Below, in pieces: positions 26,510 through 36,404 of a DNA stretch of 64,000 bases. The DNA is from an uncultured Bacteroidota bacterium (lineage in GTDB: Bacteria > Bacteroidota > Bacteroidia > Flavobacteriales > Flavobacteriaceae). Location: positions 1-64,000 of the forward strand of contig CABZKA010000003.1 in NCBI GenBank assembly GCA_902526165.1, in the 5' to 3' direction. Within the stretch, counting starts at the first letter, position 1, and each line of letters begins with the position of its first letter. Made by a program: the position numbers and the translations under genes. The notes under the pieces are model-generated. The model ran no database searches and had not been told where the DNA came from. It was given only the letters and a program-made list of their open reading frames with translations.

Positions 26510-27237
26510 CTCATTGAAACTTTTCCATTAATTATGGTTAAATAGGGTAAATAATTATTAATCCTTTCGTATATCATGTCAGTCACTCCATCTCCTGTTA
26601 TTGTTGAACCAGAAATAGCATCAACTTCGTGATCATCTTTATCGCTATTATTTGGATCATTATTCCCTTTCAAAACAGTAATACCAACTAACTTTCCTTC
26701 ATTATCAAAGATTTTTTCGTCCTTAAAGCTTTCTTTAAACCATTCTTTTGTTATCTCTGCACCTAATCCTGCCGTCTCACCCTTATGATCAAAGGACACA
26801 CCATTAACGGTATTGAAATCAGACTTCAGTGAGATATAACCCCAAATTGCATCCCAAAGTCCCGTTCCGCGTAGTTCAATTATATAGTATTTTTCAGAAT
26901 TTATTTCCGCAACATACAACGGAAAGTGTTGATCTTCGTAGTCTTTTTTTAATTCCTTGGCTAAATTTAAATCGGAAAACGGATTAATATTTTCATTAAT
27001 AGATCCATCTATCTTTAATGCAAGTTCCTGAGTTATGAATTTTTTATATGATTCCTCTGCTTCATCTCTGGAAACATTAATACCAACTGTAGAAAGAATG
27101 TTTTGCATTTTTTCATTTTTTACATTTTCGTCCTGCATCGGTTTTAATGTCTGAGAAGTAAATGCTAAGATAGAGGCAATTCCAACTATCATAATTCCAA
27201 CAAACAAAAAAGTGTAAAAATTTGAATCTCTATTCAT
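26506..27237 (-). CDS. nqrC: Na+-NQR subunit C, covalently flavinylated
   Basis: This 243-residue subunit has one N-terminal membrane helix (about 9-27) and a periplasmic FMN domain. The flavinylation motif is SGSTIT at 209-214, with Thr214 as the expected attachment residue; the family consensus is SGATxT. ApbE, encoded four genes downstream, should load the FMN. It overlaps both nqrB and nqrD by 4 nt. Confidence 0.95.
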   Translation of the reverse strand: MNRDSNFYTFLFVGIMIVGIASILAFTSQTLKPMQDENVKNEKMQNILSTVGINVSRDEAEESYKKFITQELALKIDGSINENINPFSDLNLAKELKKDYEDQHFPLYVAEINSEKYYIIELRGTGLWDAIWGYISLKSDFNTVNGVSFDHKGETAGLGAEITKEWFKESFKDEKIFDNEGKLVGITVLKGNNDPNNSDKDDHEVDAISGSTITGDGVTDMIYERINNYLPYLTIINGKVSMR

Positions 27238-28391
27238 CGTGCTGTTTTCAGTTGTGTTTTTAATCTATTTTCTCTCCTTTTGACGTTAGCTTCAACTACG
27301 TAATGGTCAATAGTTGGGGCAAAAACATTCATCAACAGTATTGCCAGCATAACACCCTCGGGATATGCTGGGTTGAAAACTCTAATCAGAATACATAAAA
27401 TACCAACTAATATTCCATATATCCATTTGCCCTTGATAGTTTGTGCAGCCGATACTGGATCAGTTGCCATAAAGACAATACCAAAAGCAAAGCCACCAAC
27501 AATTAGATGGTTTTGCCAATCAAAACTCATTAATGCATTTGCTCCCCAAAAGTTAAAAAGCAAACCAGTAATAGCAGCACCGATAACACCTCCTAACATA
27601 ATCCTCCAACTACCTATTCCAGTATATATGAGAATAAATGCACCAATCAATACCATCAATGTAGATGTTTCGGCAATGGACCCTGGAATTGATCCAACAA
27701 ACATTTCGAGAACACCAAACTGTTCAGGTGAGTTACCTGCAGCCAACATTCCAAGAATTGTTTCACCTGACACACCATCAACATTTGAGGCCTCTGAAAC
27801 CCAAACCTGATTACCTGACATGTAAGTTGGATATGCAAAAAAGGCAAAAGCTCTTGCTGTTAATGCTGGGTTTAGAATATTCATACCAGTACCTCCAAAT
27901 GCTTCTTTACCAATAATCACAGCAAATGCAACAGAAATACCAACCATCCAAAGTGGAATATCAACCGGCATAATCATTGGAATTAACAGTCCTGTTACTA
28001 AGTAACCCTCGTTTACTTGATGACCTCTCCAGATCGCAAATAAAAACTCAATCGATAAACCAACAATATATGAAACTGCTATCATAGGCACTATTTTATA
28101 AGATCCGTGAAGAATAGCGTCTAATGTTGTGAAAGAATCATTTGTTTGAACGAGATACTGATATCCTGTATTGTAAATTCCATAAAATAAAGCTGGTAAC
28201 AGTGCTATTATAACTGTTATCATAACTCTTTTTAAATCAATAGCATCTCTAATATGGGCTCCTTTTTTAGCAGTATGATTCGGTACAAACAAAAATGTTT
28301 CAAAAGCATCAAACGCAGGGTAAAATTTTTCTAACTTTTCACCTTTTTCAAAAGGTTTTTTTAAATTATCAACTATACTTCTAATATTCAT
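27234..28391 (-). CDS. nqrB: Na+-NQR subunit B, membrane flavoprotein
   Basis: This 385-residue membrane protein with about ten helices forms part of the sodium path and carries FMN and riboflavin. The ApbE target motif is DGVSGETILG, with Thr211 as the probable FMN site. Other hallmarks are FGGTGMNILNPALTARAF and a MATDPVSAAQT segment. It starts 1 nt after the nqrA stop and overlaps nqrC by 4 nt. Confidence 0.97.
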   Translation of the reverse strand: MNIRSIVDNLKKPFEKGEKLEKFYPAFDAFETFLFVPNHTAKKGAHIRDAIDLKRVMITVIIALLPALFYGIYNTGYQYLVQTNDSFTTLDAILHGSYKIVPMIAVSYIVGLSIEFLFAIWRGHQVNEGYLVTGLLIPMIMPVDIPLWMVGISVAFAVIIGKEAFGGTGMNILNPALTARAFAFFAYPTYMSGNQVWVSEASNVDGVSGETILGMLAAGNSPEQFGVLEMFVGSIPGSIAETSTLMVLIGAFILIYTGIGSWRIMLGGVIGAAITGLLFNFWGANALMSFDWQNHLIVGGFAFGIVFMATDPVSAAQTIKGKWIYGILVGILCILIRVFNPAYPEGVMLAILLMNVFAPTIDHYVVEANVKRRENRLKTQLKTAR

Positions 28392-28392
28392 A

Positions 28393-29748
28393 TTATTGTG
28401 TTTCTTTATATAAATAATCCAAACCCTCCCTTATTATTGTTTGGGCTTCAATTTTTGAAGAGGATGAATAATCTATTAATCCAAAATCCTCAGGTGAGAC
28501 TTCATAAATACCAAGTTTTTCCATTTTTTCAATATCACCTATTAAACATTCCTTTATTAATTGCATGGGATAAATATCCATTGGAAAAACATTTTCCATT
28601 TCTCCAGTTGCAACAAAAGCTCTCTCTTCACCATTCAAGTTTGTATCATAATCCTTTGGCTTTCCATTACTAAGCCAAGAAAAAGAGGTTTTATATATAC
28701 TAGGAACCTTATTATTTATAAATGGTATCCAACCAAAGAGTTTGTAGTTATTACCCTCTTTTAAAACAGATAAGTTATTGTTATAAAAACCTAAAAACCC
28801 ATTGGAACTAACAGTTTTTCCTGTTAAAACATTACCGTTGATATATCTTAATTCTGCATCTTCAACAAGCTCAACGTTTGATAATACTGAATGTAATTGT
28901 GCACCGATAGTTAACCTGAAATATTTGGGGCTTTTGACTGGAGGACCTGATACAGCAAGAGTCCTTGTTGGATTAAATTCACCAGTTTTAAAAAATTCAC
29001 CTATTATAACGACATCCTCGGGGTTGAGGACCCATACAATATCCCCTGAATTTATAGGATCTATGTGATGAATTTGAACGCCAACATTTCCGCTTGGGTG
29101 TGGACCATTAAAAAAATTGATATTATAATCTTCAAGCTCTGACTCTAAAAGTTTTTGTGAACTATTTAGACCTAAAAATAAATTTCCAGAGGCTAACTTT
29201 TTTAAAATCGAAAGTCCATATTTGAAATGGTCTAAACGATCATTTAAAATAAAACTATAGTCAACAGGTAACGGAGCAGAGTCAAAACATGAAATAAAAA
29301 TTGATTTGGGAGTTCTAGTTGGGTCAGCAATTATATCAAAAGGTCTTTGCTTTATAAATGGCCAACATCCAGAACTTAATAAGGATTTTATAATAACGGC
29401 TGAATCTAACCTTGGCAGTGAAGGAATATTATTTTTTTGTACCGAATCTTTTTTATCACGCTCAATAATAATATTTAAGATTTTTCTTCTCTCTCCCCTA
29501 ACTATATCTTTCACATATCCGGAAACATTTGAAACAAATTTTATTGCCTCATTTAATTTTGAATAAAACAATGGTTGCCCTCTTTTGACATAATCACCAA
29601 TCCCAACCTCAAGCTTGGGTATTAGTAAGTGAAAGTCATCTAAATTATGGCCGTAAAATTTTGATAAGGGAATTTTTTTTACCTCTTTTTGAGCAACACC
29701 TTTTATGTTTATGGACAAACCTTTTTTGATTAAAATGTCTTGTGACAT
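28393..29748 (-). CDS. nqrA: Na+-NQR subunit A
   Basis: This 451-residue soluble subunit begins with KGLSINIKGVA and contains GIGDYVKRGQPLF, a biotinyl-like domain signature, and PTRTLAVSGPPVK, all typical of NqrA. It is the first gene of the nqrABCDEF-apbE operon. The complex couples NADH:ubiquinone or menaquinone oxidoreduction to Na+ export. The upstream 93 nt, shared with a divergent gene, contain a good -7 box. Confidence 0.96.
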   Translation of the reverse strand: MSQDILIKKGLSINIKGVAQKEVKKIPLSKFYGHNLDDFHLLIPKLEVGIGDYVKRGQPLFYSKLNEAIKFVSNVSGYVKDIVRGERRKILNIIIERDKKDSVQKNNIPSLPRLDSAVIIKSLLSSGCWPFIKQRPFDIIADPTRTPKSIFISCFDSAPLPVDYSFILNDRLDHFKYGLSILKKLASGNLFLGLNSSQKLLESELEDYNINFFNGPHPSGNVGVQIHHIDPINSGDIVWVLNPEDVVIIGEFFKTGEFNPTRTLAVSGPPVKSPKYFRLTIGAQLHSVLSNVELVEDAELRYINGNVLTGKTVSSNGFLGFYNNNLSVLKEGNNYKLFGWIPFINNKVPSIYKTSFSWLSNGKPKDYDTNLNGEERAFVATGEMENVFPMDIYPMQLIKECLIGDIEKMEKLGIYEVSPEDFGLIDYSSSSKIEAQTIIREGLDYLYKETQ

Positions 29749-29770
29749 AAATCCACTAAATTTTAGAGTA

Positions 29771-29797
29771 CAAAGTTATTAATTTAATGGCATTCAA
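29771..29797 (-). promoter_or_regulatory. Probable promoter of the nqr operon
   Basis: On the minus strand TAACTTTG (29778-29771) matches the TAnnTTTG -7 box exactly, and a TTG (29797-29795) lies 16 nt upstream, a little closer than the usual 19-20. The ATG of nqrA is 22 nt downstream, so the leader would be short. Confidence 0.5.
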
Positions 29798-29841
29798 TAA
29801 AATAATTATCACTATTATTATATAGTTTTTTTTTTTAAAAA

Positions 29842-31035
29842 ATGATTGAAAAAATTACATCCTTAATTTTATTTTTTTTTATCTCAAATCCTGTTTTTTC
29901 TCAGTCAAATATTGCAAAGAGCGTTAAAGTTAAATCCAATGGAAATTTTGATTCTAATATTATGTTTTACAAAAATGATATTATTAGTGTAAGCTTCGAC
30001 ATTTTAGGTAAAAAAAAAAGTGATTATTATTATCAAATAATACATTGTGATTACCAATGGAATCCATCAAAAATATCAAAATTTGAATACATTGATGGTT
30101 TTGATGATATTAGAATTACTAATTATTTTTTCTCAAAAAATACTTTTCAGTCTTTCACAAATTTTAGTTTCCAAATACCTAATGAAAATTTAAAAATTAA
30201 AATTGATGGAAATTATGTAATTAAAATTTATGATGAAAATTATAATGAAATTTTTGAGAGAAAAATTATAATATTAAATAATCTAACTAATGGTCTAGTT
30301 AATATCACGAGATCTAAGGAAATATTGGATTCTTCCTATTCTCAAAATATTCAAGCTTTATTTTCAAATACGAATAATATTATATTTAATAATAATAGTG
30401 ATTACAAGCTGGCGGTTATTAAAAATAATAATCTAAAGTCCTCGAAATATTTTTCTTCACCAAGATTACAAACTGGCTCAACGATAATTTATGATAACAT
30501 AAAATTTAAAGGTGGTTCAGAATATTTATATTTTGACTCTAAAAATATTCTTTCAACATCAAACGAAATTAAACAAGTTAATTTCAAAAATATATATAAC
30601 ACTATTTTGTATGAAGATTATGAAGAGTCTATCTATGCGCTACAGCCTGATCTAAACGGAGCTTATATTGTTAATGCTAATTGCACAGAAAAAAAAACCT
30701 GTGCAGACTACTCAAATGTAAACTTTAGTCTCAATACAAATAAAAATTATGAGTATGATATTTATGTAATTGGAGAGTTTAATGATCATGAAATTAGCGA
30801 AAAATATAAAATGAAAAAAAATAAAGAAAATCATTATTCGCTAAACATAATTTTAAAACAAGGACTTTACAATTATAAATATGTTTTTAAAACTAAGAGC
30901 GGTTTTGAAGATTTATCTAATTTTTGGCAAACTGAAAACAATTATAAAGCTATTTTATATGAAAAAAAAATTACTGACAGATATTATAAAATAATAGGAT
31001 ACGGAGAAAAAAATTCAAATAATATTGTAAATTAG
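29842..31035 (+). CDS. DUF5103 protein, likely type IX secretion plug
   Basis: This 397-residue protein has a signal peptide (1-20, ending in VFSQ). The segments IIHCDYQWNPSKISKFEYIDGF, TNFSFQIPNENLKIKIDGNYVI and the C-terminal PDLNGAYIVNA match the DUF5103 family, which contains the Plug protein that closes the periplasmic side of the SprA channel in type IX secretion. It would act on the inner face of the outer membrane. It is divergent from nqrA and followed 15 nt later by the ApaG-like gene. Confidence 0.82.
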   Translation: MIEKITSLILFFFISNPVFSQSNIAKSVKVKSNGNFDSNIMFYKNDIISVSFDILGKKKSDYYYQIIHCDYQWNPSKISKFEYIDGFDDIRITNYFFSKNTFQSFTNFSFQIPNENLKIKIDGNYVIKIYDENYNEIFERKIIILNNLTNGLVNITRSKEILDSSYSQNIQALFSNTNNIIFNNNSDYKLAVIKNNNLKSSKYFSSPRLQTGSTIIYDNIKFKGGSEYLYFDSKNILSTSNEIKQVNFKNIYNTILYEDYEESIYALQPDLNGAYIVNANCTEKKTCADYSNVNFSLNTNKNYEYDIYVIGEFNDHEISEKYKMKKNKENHYSLNIILKQGLYNYKYVFKTKSGFEDLSNFWQTENNYKAILYEKKITDRYYKIIGYGEKNSNNIVN

Positions 31036-31050
31036 AAATACATATTTTTC

Positions 31051-31413
31051 ATGAAAAAGTTAATAGATATAAATAATATAAAAGGTATTAGAATCTCTGT
31101 TAAATCTAAATTTAAAAAAAGTTTTCAAAAAAAAAATAAAATTCTTCATTCATTTAGACCTTCAATTACGATACATAACTTTGGTAAATCAAATATTCAA
31201 ATTTTATCAAATTACAAAAGCATATTAGAACTGTTTCTGAAAGAAAGTACTCTTATGAAATTTTCAAGCAAACCTTTGTTAAAACCTGGAAAAAAAATTA
31301 AAATCTATTTAGATCATTCTCTAAAATCTAAAACAGCTAAAGTGAATGGATATTTTTCAATGATAAGTATAGATAACTCTAAAAAATTCAAGGCTCATAC
31401 TCCCTCAATATGA
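31051..31413 (+). CDS. Divergent ApaG-domain protein
   Basis: This 120-residue protein aligns in outline with ApaG: GIRISVKSKFKKSF at the N-terminus, then an ITIHNFGKSNIQILSNY strand pair (ApaG has ITIENxSxxxVQLLSRxW), PLLKPGKKIKIYLDH, and a terminal GYFSMISID strand. It is shorter than usual and lacks the tryptophan of the LSRxW motif. ApaG domains form small fibronectin-like folds; the role in bacteria is unclear. Position between the DUF5103 gene and pruA is what I recall for apaG in flavobacteria. Confidence 0.6.
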   Translation: MKKLIDINNIKGIRISVKSKFKKSFQKKNKILHSFRPSITIHNFGKSNIQILSNYKSILELFLKESTLMKFSSKPLLKPGKKIKIYLDHSLKSKTAKVNGYFSMISIDNSKKFKAHTPSI

Positions 31414-31439
31414 CTAATTCACCTAGAAATTTTAAATTA

Positions 31440-33059
31440 ATGGAAAAAATTAAAATATACAGAGCACAAAATGAACCCGTACTTTCCTACATGAAAGGCT
31501 CAGAAGAAAGATTAAATGTCGAATTGACTTATAATAATATGTTTAATTCAAAAGTTGACATTCCACTTTATATTGGAAGTAAAAAAATATTAACTCCCAA
31601 ACGAAAAAACATTCTTCCTCCACATGATCATAAAAATATAGTTGGGACTTACAGCTTAGCAAACAAAAAACATGTTGAGGGTGCAATTGATAATCTCTTG
31701 AATGTAAAAAAATCATGGTCAACTATGCACTGGAAAAAAAGATGTGATATTTTTTTATTAGCAGCAGACCTTGTTTCTGGTAAATACAGGGCAAAAATAA
31801 CAGCCGGTACAATGATTGGACAATCTAAAAACATTTTTCAAGCAGAGATCGATGCAGCTTGTGAATTAGCAGATTTTTTAAGGTTTAATGTTTCGTATTT
31901 AACAGAAATATATAATGAACAACCAATTGATGGTCCTGGAAAAACTAATATTCTCGAGTATAGACCTTTGGAGGGTTTTGTATATTCTGTAACTCCTTTT
32001 AATTTTACTGCTATTGGGGGAAATTTATGTGCTAGTGCCGCTTTAATGGGTAATGTAATTTTATGGAAACCTAGTGACAACCAAATGTATACTGCTAAAA
32101 TAATAATGGATATTTTTGAAGAAGCAGGTTTACCATCCGGGGTTATAAATTTGGTTTCTGGAGATCCAATTTTAATTTCTGACATTGCATTGAGTCATCC
32201 AGAGTTTTCTGGACTTCATTTTACTGGATCAACATATGTATTTAAAGAACTTTGGAAAAAAATTGGTAATAATATTTTCAAGTATCGTGATTACCCCAGA
32301 ATTGTTGGTGAAACTGGAGGAAAAGATTTCATATTTTGCCATCCCTCTGCTAAAATTGATTCAGCCAGAACTGCAATTATTAGAGGTGGTTTTGAGTACC
32401 AAGGTCAAAAATGTTCAGCTGCATCAAGGGTATATATTCCTAAATCAATCTCTGAGGAATTAATTTCACAAACAATAGTAGAAACTAAAAAAATTAAAAT
32501 GGGGTCACCTATTGATTTCAATAATTTTATGAACGCTGTAATTCATAAAAATGCATTTGATCGTATTTCAAATTACATCAGCTATGCTAAAGAAAGTAAG
32601 GATTGTGATATTGTTTGTGGTGGAGAATGTGATGATTCAATTGGATATTTTATTGAACCTACAATCATAATAACTAGAAATAACCAATCCAAAACAATGC
32701 AAGAAGAAATTTTTGGACCAGTTATAACAATCTATGTCTATGAAGATAATAAATGGCAAGAAATGTTAAACACAGTGGACTCCACATCAGATTATGCCCT
32801 TACAGGAGCCTTTATTTCCGAGGATGAAAACAGTATTGATTTCGCAACAAAAAAGCTTATGTATAGTGCTGGTAATTTTTACATAAATGATAAATGCTCA
32901 GGAGCAGTTGTTGGCCAACAACCTTTCGGTGGATCAAGAGCATCAGGGACAGATGATAAAGCGGGTTCTAAACTTAATTTATTGAGGTGGGTTAGTCCTA
33001 GGTTAATCAGTAAAACTCATAATCCACCTACCGATTTTATGTATGATTATATGGATTAG
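31440..33059 (+). CDS. pruA: L-glutamate gamma-semialdehyde dehydrogenase
   Basis: This 539-residue NAD-dependent aldehyde dehydrogenase carries out the second step of proline breakdown, forming glutamate from pyrroline-5-carboxylate. The catalytic cysteine is in GQKCSAASR and the general-base glutamate in ETGGKDF; the NAD site has VTPFNFTAIGGN. ATG 31440 gives the family N-terminus (MxK...A.NEPV). An earlier ATG at 31410, overlapping the ApaG-like stop as ATGA, is the alternative and would add 10 residues. The 3' end overlaps rsmG by 23 nt. Confidence 0.95.
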   Translation: MEKIKIYRAQNEPVLSYMKGSEERLNVELTYNNMFNSKVDIPLYIGSKKILTPKRKNILPPHDHKNIVGTYSLANKKHVEGAIDNLLNVKKSWSTMHWKKRCDIFLLAADLVSGKYRAKITAGTMIGQSKNIFQAEIDAACELADFLRFNVSYLTEIYNEQPIDGPGKTNILEYRPLEGFVYSVTPFNFTAIGGNLCASAALMGNVILWKPSDNQMYTAKIIMDIFEEAGLPSGVINLVSGDPILISDIALSHPEFSGLHFTGSTYVFKELWKKIGNNIFKYRDYPRIVGETGGKDFIFCHPSAKIDSARTAIIRGGFEYQGQKCSAASRVYIPKSISEELISQTIVETKKIKMGSPIDFNNFMNAVIHKNAFDRISNYISYAKESKDCDIVCGGECDDSIGYFIEPTIIITRNNQSKTMQEEIFGPVITIYVYEDNKWQEMLNTVDSTSDYALTGAFISEDENSIDFATKKLMYSAGNFYINDKCSGAVVGQQPFGGSRASGTDDKAGSKLNLLRWVSPRLISKTHNPPTDFMYDYMD

Positions 33060-33669
33060 GTAAATGAACTAATTTTTTTTCATTAAAAAAATCCAAATTT
33101 ATTTTTTTTAATATCTCATAGGTATAAAAGTTCTTTGCATTTCTAAATTCATTTCTCATATCACCCCCCTTAAATAAAATAAAGCCGTTTTCAAATTCGT
33201 TTTTGTTGTCACTTAAAAAAATACCTTCACAATTTTTAAGAATTTTATCATAAGAGGATACTGATCTTGAAATAACAAAGTCATAACGATTGTTTATTTT
33301 CTCAACATTAATCCAACTTGTTTTAACATTTTTTAATTTAAGGTTGCGTACAATATTTTTAACCACTTCAATTTTTTTCCCAACCTTATCAATCAAATGA
33401 AAATTTACATTAGGAAAAATTATAGCAAGTGGTATTCCTGGCAACCCACCGCCCGTTCCTAAATCTAAAATTTCTGTACCATTCTTAAATTTAAAATAAA
33501 GAGAGATTGATAATGAATGGGCTATGTGATTTATTTTGAAGTTATTTATATCTTTTCTTGATACCAAATTGATTTTTTTGTTCCACTCACGAATTAATTG
33601 TTCAAAGCGAATCAATAAATTATATTGTTTTTTTGTAAGATCAAACAATTTGACTAAATCTACACTCAT
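33037..33669 (-). CDS. rsmG: 16S rRNA (guanine527-N7)-methyltransferase
   Basis: This 210-residue protein carries SAM motif DLGTGGGLPGIPLAI and the following FHLIDKVGKKIEVV, both diagnostic for RsmG. A FVISRSVSS segment also matches the family. It methylates the 16S rRNA in the 530 loop. Its coding end overlaps the end of pruA by 23 nt, an unusually long tail-to-tail overlap for this window. Confidence 0.94.
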   Translation of the reverse strand: MSVDLVKLFDLTKKQYNLLIRFEQLIREWNKKINLVSRKDINNFKINHIAHSLSISLYFKFKNGTEILDLGTGGGLPGIPLAIIFPNVNFHLIDKVGKKIEVVKNIVRNLKLKNVKTSWINVEKINNRYDFVISRSVSSYDKILKNCEGIFLSDNKNEFENGFILFKGGDMRNEFRNAKNFYTYEILKKINLDFFNEKKLVHLPNPYNHT

Positions 33670-33707
33670 TTTCTTAACAATGAATATCTAAAATACTCTA
33701 TTTTAAA

Positions 33708-33715
33708 TATCTTTG
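33708..33715 (+). promoter_or_regulatory. -7 box 6 nt before the aminotransferase start
   Basis: TATCTTTG is an exact TAnnTTTG match that ends only 6 nt before ATG 33722. If used, transcription would begin at or next to the start codon. No -33 TTG is seen at the expected distance. Confidence 0.45.
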
Positions 33716-33721
33716 GAGTAA

Positions 33722-34906
33722 ATGAATAAGTTTCTTACGAAAAAGGTTAATAATCTAGCTCCATCAGCAACCCTCGCAATGGCTGCAAAGGCTAGAGAAT
33801 TGAAAAGTAAGGGTGTCGATATAATAGGCCTAAGTTTGGGGGAGCCAGATTTCAATGTTCCTGAATTTATTAAAGAAGCAGCTGTAAAAGCCATAAACGA
33901 TAATTATAATTCTTACACTCCAGTAGATGGTTATTCAGATTTAAAAAATGCAATTTCAAGGAAATTCTTGCGTGACAATAACTTAAATTATAAATCCAGT
34001 CAAATTGTTGTTTCTACTGGTGCAAAACAGTCAATTGCTAACGTTATTGAAGCAATGATTAGTCCTGGAGATGAGGTTATTTTATTAGCTCCTTTCTGGG
34101 TCAGCTATTCTGCAATGATTGAAATTTGCGGTGGTGTTCCAATTGTTGTCCAAAGTGATATTAAATCAAATTTTAAAGTTCCTGCATCCAAAATAAAAGA
34201 TCACATATCGAATAAAACTAGAATGGTAATTATAAACTCTCCAAATAATCCAAGTGGATCATTATACAATGAAATGGAATTAAAGAAAATTGCAGATGTG
34301 CTTAAAGATCACCCTGAGATTTTCATTTTGTCTGATGAAATTTATGAACATATTAATTATGGCATTAAACATTTTAGTTTTGCATCAATTCCAGAAATGT
34401 ATGAAAGAACAATAACTGTGAATGGAGTAGCCAAAGCATTTGCAATGACTGGTTGGAGAATTGGATATCTCGGAGCTCCTGAATGGCTTGCTAAAGCTTG
34501 TACAAAACTTCAAGGTCAATCAACAAGTGGAGCAAACTGTATTGCTCAAAAAGCCACAATAGCTGCTTTAGATGCAAATATTGATCAAATAAAGTATATG
34601 ATTGATGAATTTAGGGAAAGAAAAAAAATTATAATCAATTTACTTTCTAGAATTGAAGGGTTTAAATTAAATGATCCTGAAGGTGCGTTTTATATTTTTC
34701 CAGACATTTCTTATTTTTTTGGTAAAACCATTGATGGATTTGAAATAAAAGACTCAACAGATTTTTCTTTATTCCTTCTTGAAAAAGCCCATGTTGCAAC
34801 AGTTACTGGTGAAGCTTTTGGTTCACCTAAAAACATACGAATAAGTTATGCAGCATCAAGAGAGAACATAAAAAAAGCTGTTAGTAGAATAAAAAATATT
34901 TTTTAA
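33722..34906 (+). CDS. Class I/II PLP-dependent aminotransferase (aspartate type)
   Basis: This 394-residue fold-type I aminotransferase has NSPNNPSG (171-179), Asp205 and Tyr208 in SDEIYEH, the PLP lysine Lys238 in NGVAKAFAMTGWRIGY, and a C-terminal NIRISYA arginine for the substrate carboxylate. This is the subgroup of aspartate aminotransferases of the Ib type. It makes aspartate from oxaloacetate or acts on a related amino acid. It ends in a TTAA shared with the trkH stop. Confidence 0.9.
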   Translation: MNKFLTKKVNNLAPSATLAMAAKARELKSKGVDIIGLSLGEPDFNVPEFIKEAAVKAINDNYNSYTPVDGYSDLKNAISRKFLRDNNLNYKSSQIVVSTGAKQSIANVIEAMISPGDEVILLAPFWVSYSAMIEICGGVPIVVQSDIKSNFKVPASKIKDHISNKTRMVIINSPNNPSGSLYNEMELKKIADVLKDHPEIFILSDEIYEHINYGIKHFSFASIPEMYERTITVNGVAKAFAMTGWRIGYLGAPEWLAKACTKLQGQSTSGANCIAQKATIAALDANIDQIKYMIDEFRERKKIIINLLSRIEGFKLNDPEGAFYIFPDISYFFGKTIDGFEIKDSTDFSLFLLEKAHVATVTGEAFGSPKNIRISYAASRENIKKAVSRIKNIF

Positions 34907-36402
34907 ATTTTTTGCCAAAAATATGGTGAAAAAATTATCAAAAATGTAAATAGCTCCAGCCTACCGACCAACATTAAAAATGAACACCAAATTTTCGCAA
35001 AAGGTGTTAAGTCAGTATAAGTGAATGCAGGTCCTACAGTACCAAGAGCAGGACCAACATTACCTATAGAGGCGGCAGAGCCACCTATTGCTGAAATAAA
35101 ATCTAGACCTTGGATACTCAATACTCCTGCTCCAATTATAAAAAGAATTAGATATAGCATAAAAAAACCTAGGATATTAATAATAACTTCTTTTTTAACA
35201 ACATTGTGATTGTATCTCAGTGGTAATACTGCATTTGGATGAAGTGCCTTTTTAAACTCCAAAAATCCATTTTTAATAAGTATTAAGAATCTAGAGATTT
35301 TAATTCCCCCAGACGTAGATCCAGATGACGCGCCCAAAAACATTAATCCAAAAAATAACATTGTTAAAAATGGTGTCCATCCAGCAAAATTTGCAGTAAC
35401 AAAACCTGTCGTTGTAATTATCGCAACAATTTGAAAAAGGGCGTGTCTGAAACTTGATTCTAGCTTTCCAAAAATTTCAGGATGTTCAAAGCTTGTTTGT
35501 TGTAAATCAACATAATTATAAACACTGAAAGATGTAATTAATACAAAAACTAGTATGAATGAGATATACCATGAAAATTCTGTATTTGAAAATAGTTTTT
35601 TGAAATTACCAATCAAAGCAGAATAAATCAATAAATAATTTGTTCCAGCTAAAATCATAAAAAAAATAACTATATATTGAATTGCTGGTGTAGAGTTCCA
35701 ATACGCCAAACTTTCATTTTTGGTGGAAAAACCGCCTGTTGCAATATTACTCATTGAATGATTCAATGCATCAAAAAAACTCATTCCAGCAATACTCAAA
35801 GCTAAAGTTTCAAAAATTGTAAGTCCAAAGTAAATAAACCAAAGTCTTTTTGCTGTAGCACTAATTCTTGGATGAATTTTATCACCGCTTATGCCTGAAC
35901 CAGGTACTTCGGCTGAAAATAATTGCATACCGCCAATACCTAACAAGGGTAAAATTGCAATTGCCAGTACTATAATTCCCATACCACCAAGCCAATGGGT
36001 CATACTTCTCCAAAAAACAATACTCTTTGGAAGTGATTCAACATCATCTAAAATTGTTGAACCGGTAGCTGTATATCCTGACATTGTTTCAAAAAAAATA
36101 TCTGAAAAAGAAGTGATTGAGTTAGTCAAATAATAAGGAAACATCCCAGAGAGTACCATAGTTAACCAGCCTACAGTAACTATTAAATAACCATCTCTTT
36201 TATTTATTTGCCTAATACTATTTTTATTAAAATACATTAAAATCATACCAAATGAAATTAATAAAATTGAGGATGTAACAATTTCCTTGACAACACCATC
36301 ATTAAATATCAAACTAACACCAGCAGTGATTAGCATAGCAGTGCCATTGAATATTAGTAACAACCCTATTATGTAAAATATTAATTTAAAATTTAGCCTC
36401 AT
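34903..36402 (-). CDS. trkH: TrkH-family potassium uptake channel
   Basis: This 499-residue membrane protein of the SKT family has repeated P-loop selectivity filters: TGSTIL (SGYTATGSTI), NIATGGFSTK, ITTTGFVTANF and SIGNVGPALG. It mediates K+ uptake together with the cytosolic TrkA encoded upstream. The gap between trkA and trkH is only 2 nt, so they form an operon. Confidence 0.95.
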   Translation of the reverse strand: MRLNFKLIFYIIGLLLIFNGTAMLITAGVSLIFNDGVVKEIVTSSILLISFGMILMYFNKNSIRQINKRDGYLIVTVGWLTMVLSGMFPYYLTNSITSFSDIFFETMSGYTATGSTILDDVESLPKSIVFWRSMTHWLGGMGIIVLAIAILPLLGIGGMQLFSAEVPGSGISGDKIHPRISATAKRLWFIYFGLTIFETLALSIAGMSFFDALNHSMSNIATGGFSTKNESLAYWNSTPAIQYIVIFFMILAGTNYLLIYSALIGNFKKLFSNTEFSWYISFILVFVLITSFSVYNYVDLQQTSFEHPEIFGKLESSFRHALFQIVAIITTTGFVTANFAGWTPFLTMLFFGLMFLGASSGSTSGGIKISRFLILIKNGFLEFKKALHPNAVLPLRYNHNVVKKEVIINILGFFMLYLILFIIGAGVLSIQGLDFISAIGGSAASIGNVGPALGTVGPAFTYTDLTPFAKIWCSFLMLVGRLELFTFLIIFSPYFWQKI

Positions 36403-36404
36403 GA

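Noticed and set aside
27373-27810. 145-codon open frame antisense to nqrB
   Set aside because: It is a shadow of a strongly conserved membrane protein gene; no motif or promoter supports it.
31838-32185. 115-codon open frame antisense to pruA
   Set aside because: It lies opposite the aldehyde dehydrogenase core and has no recognisable protein features.
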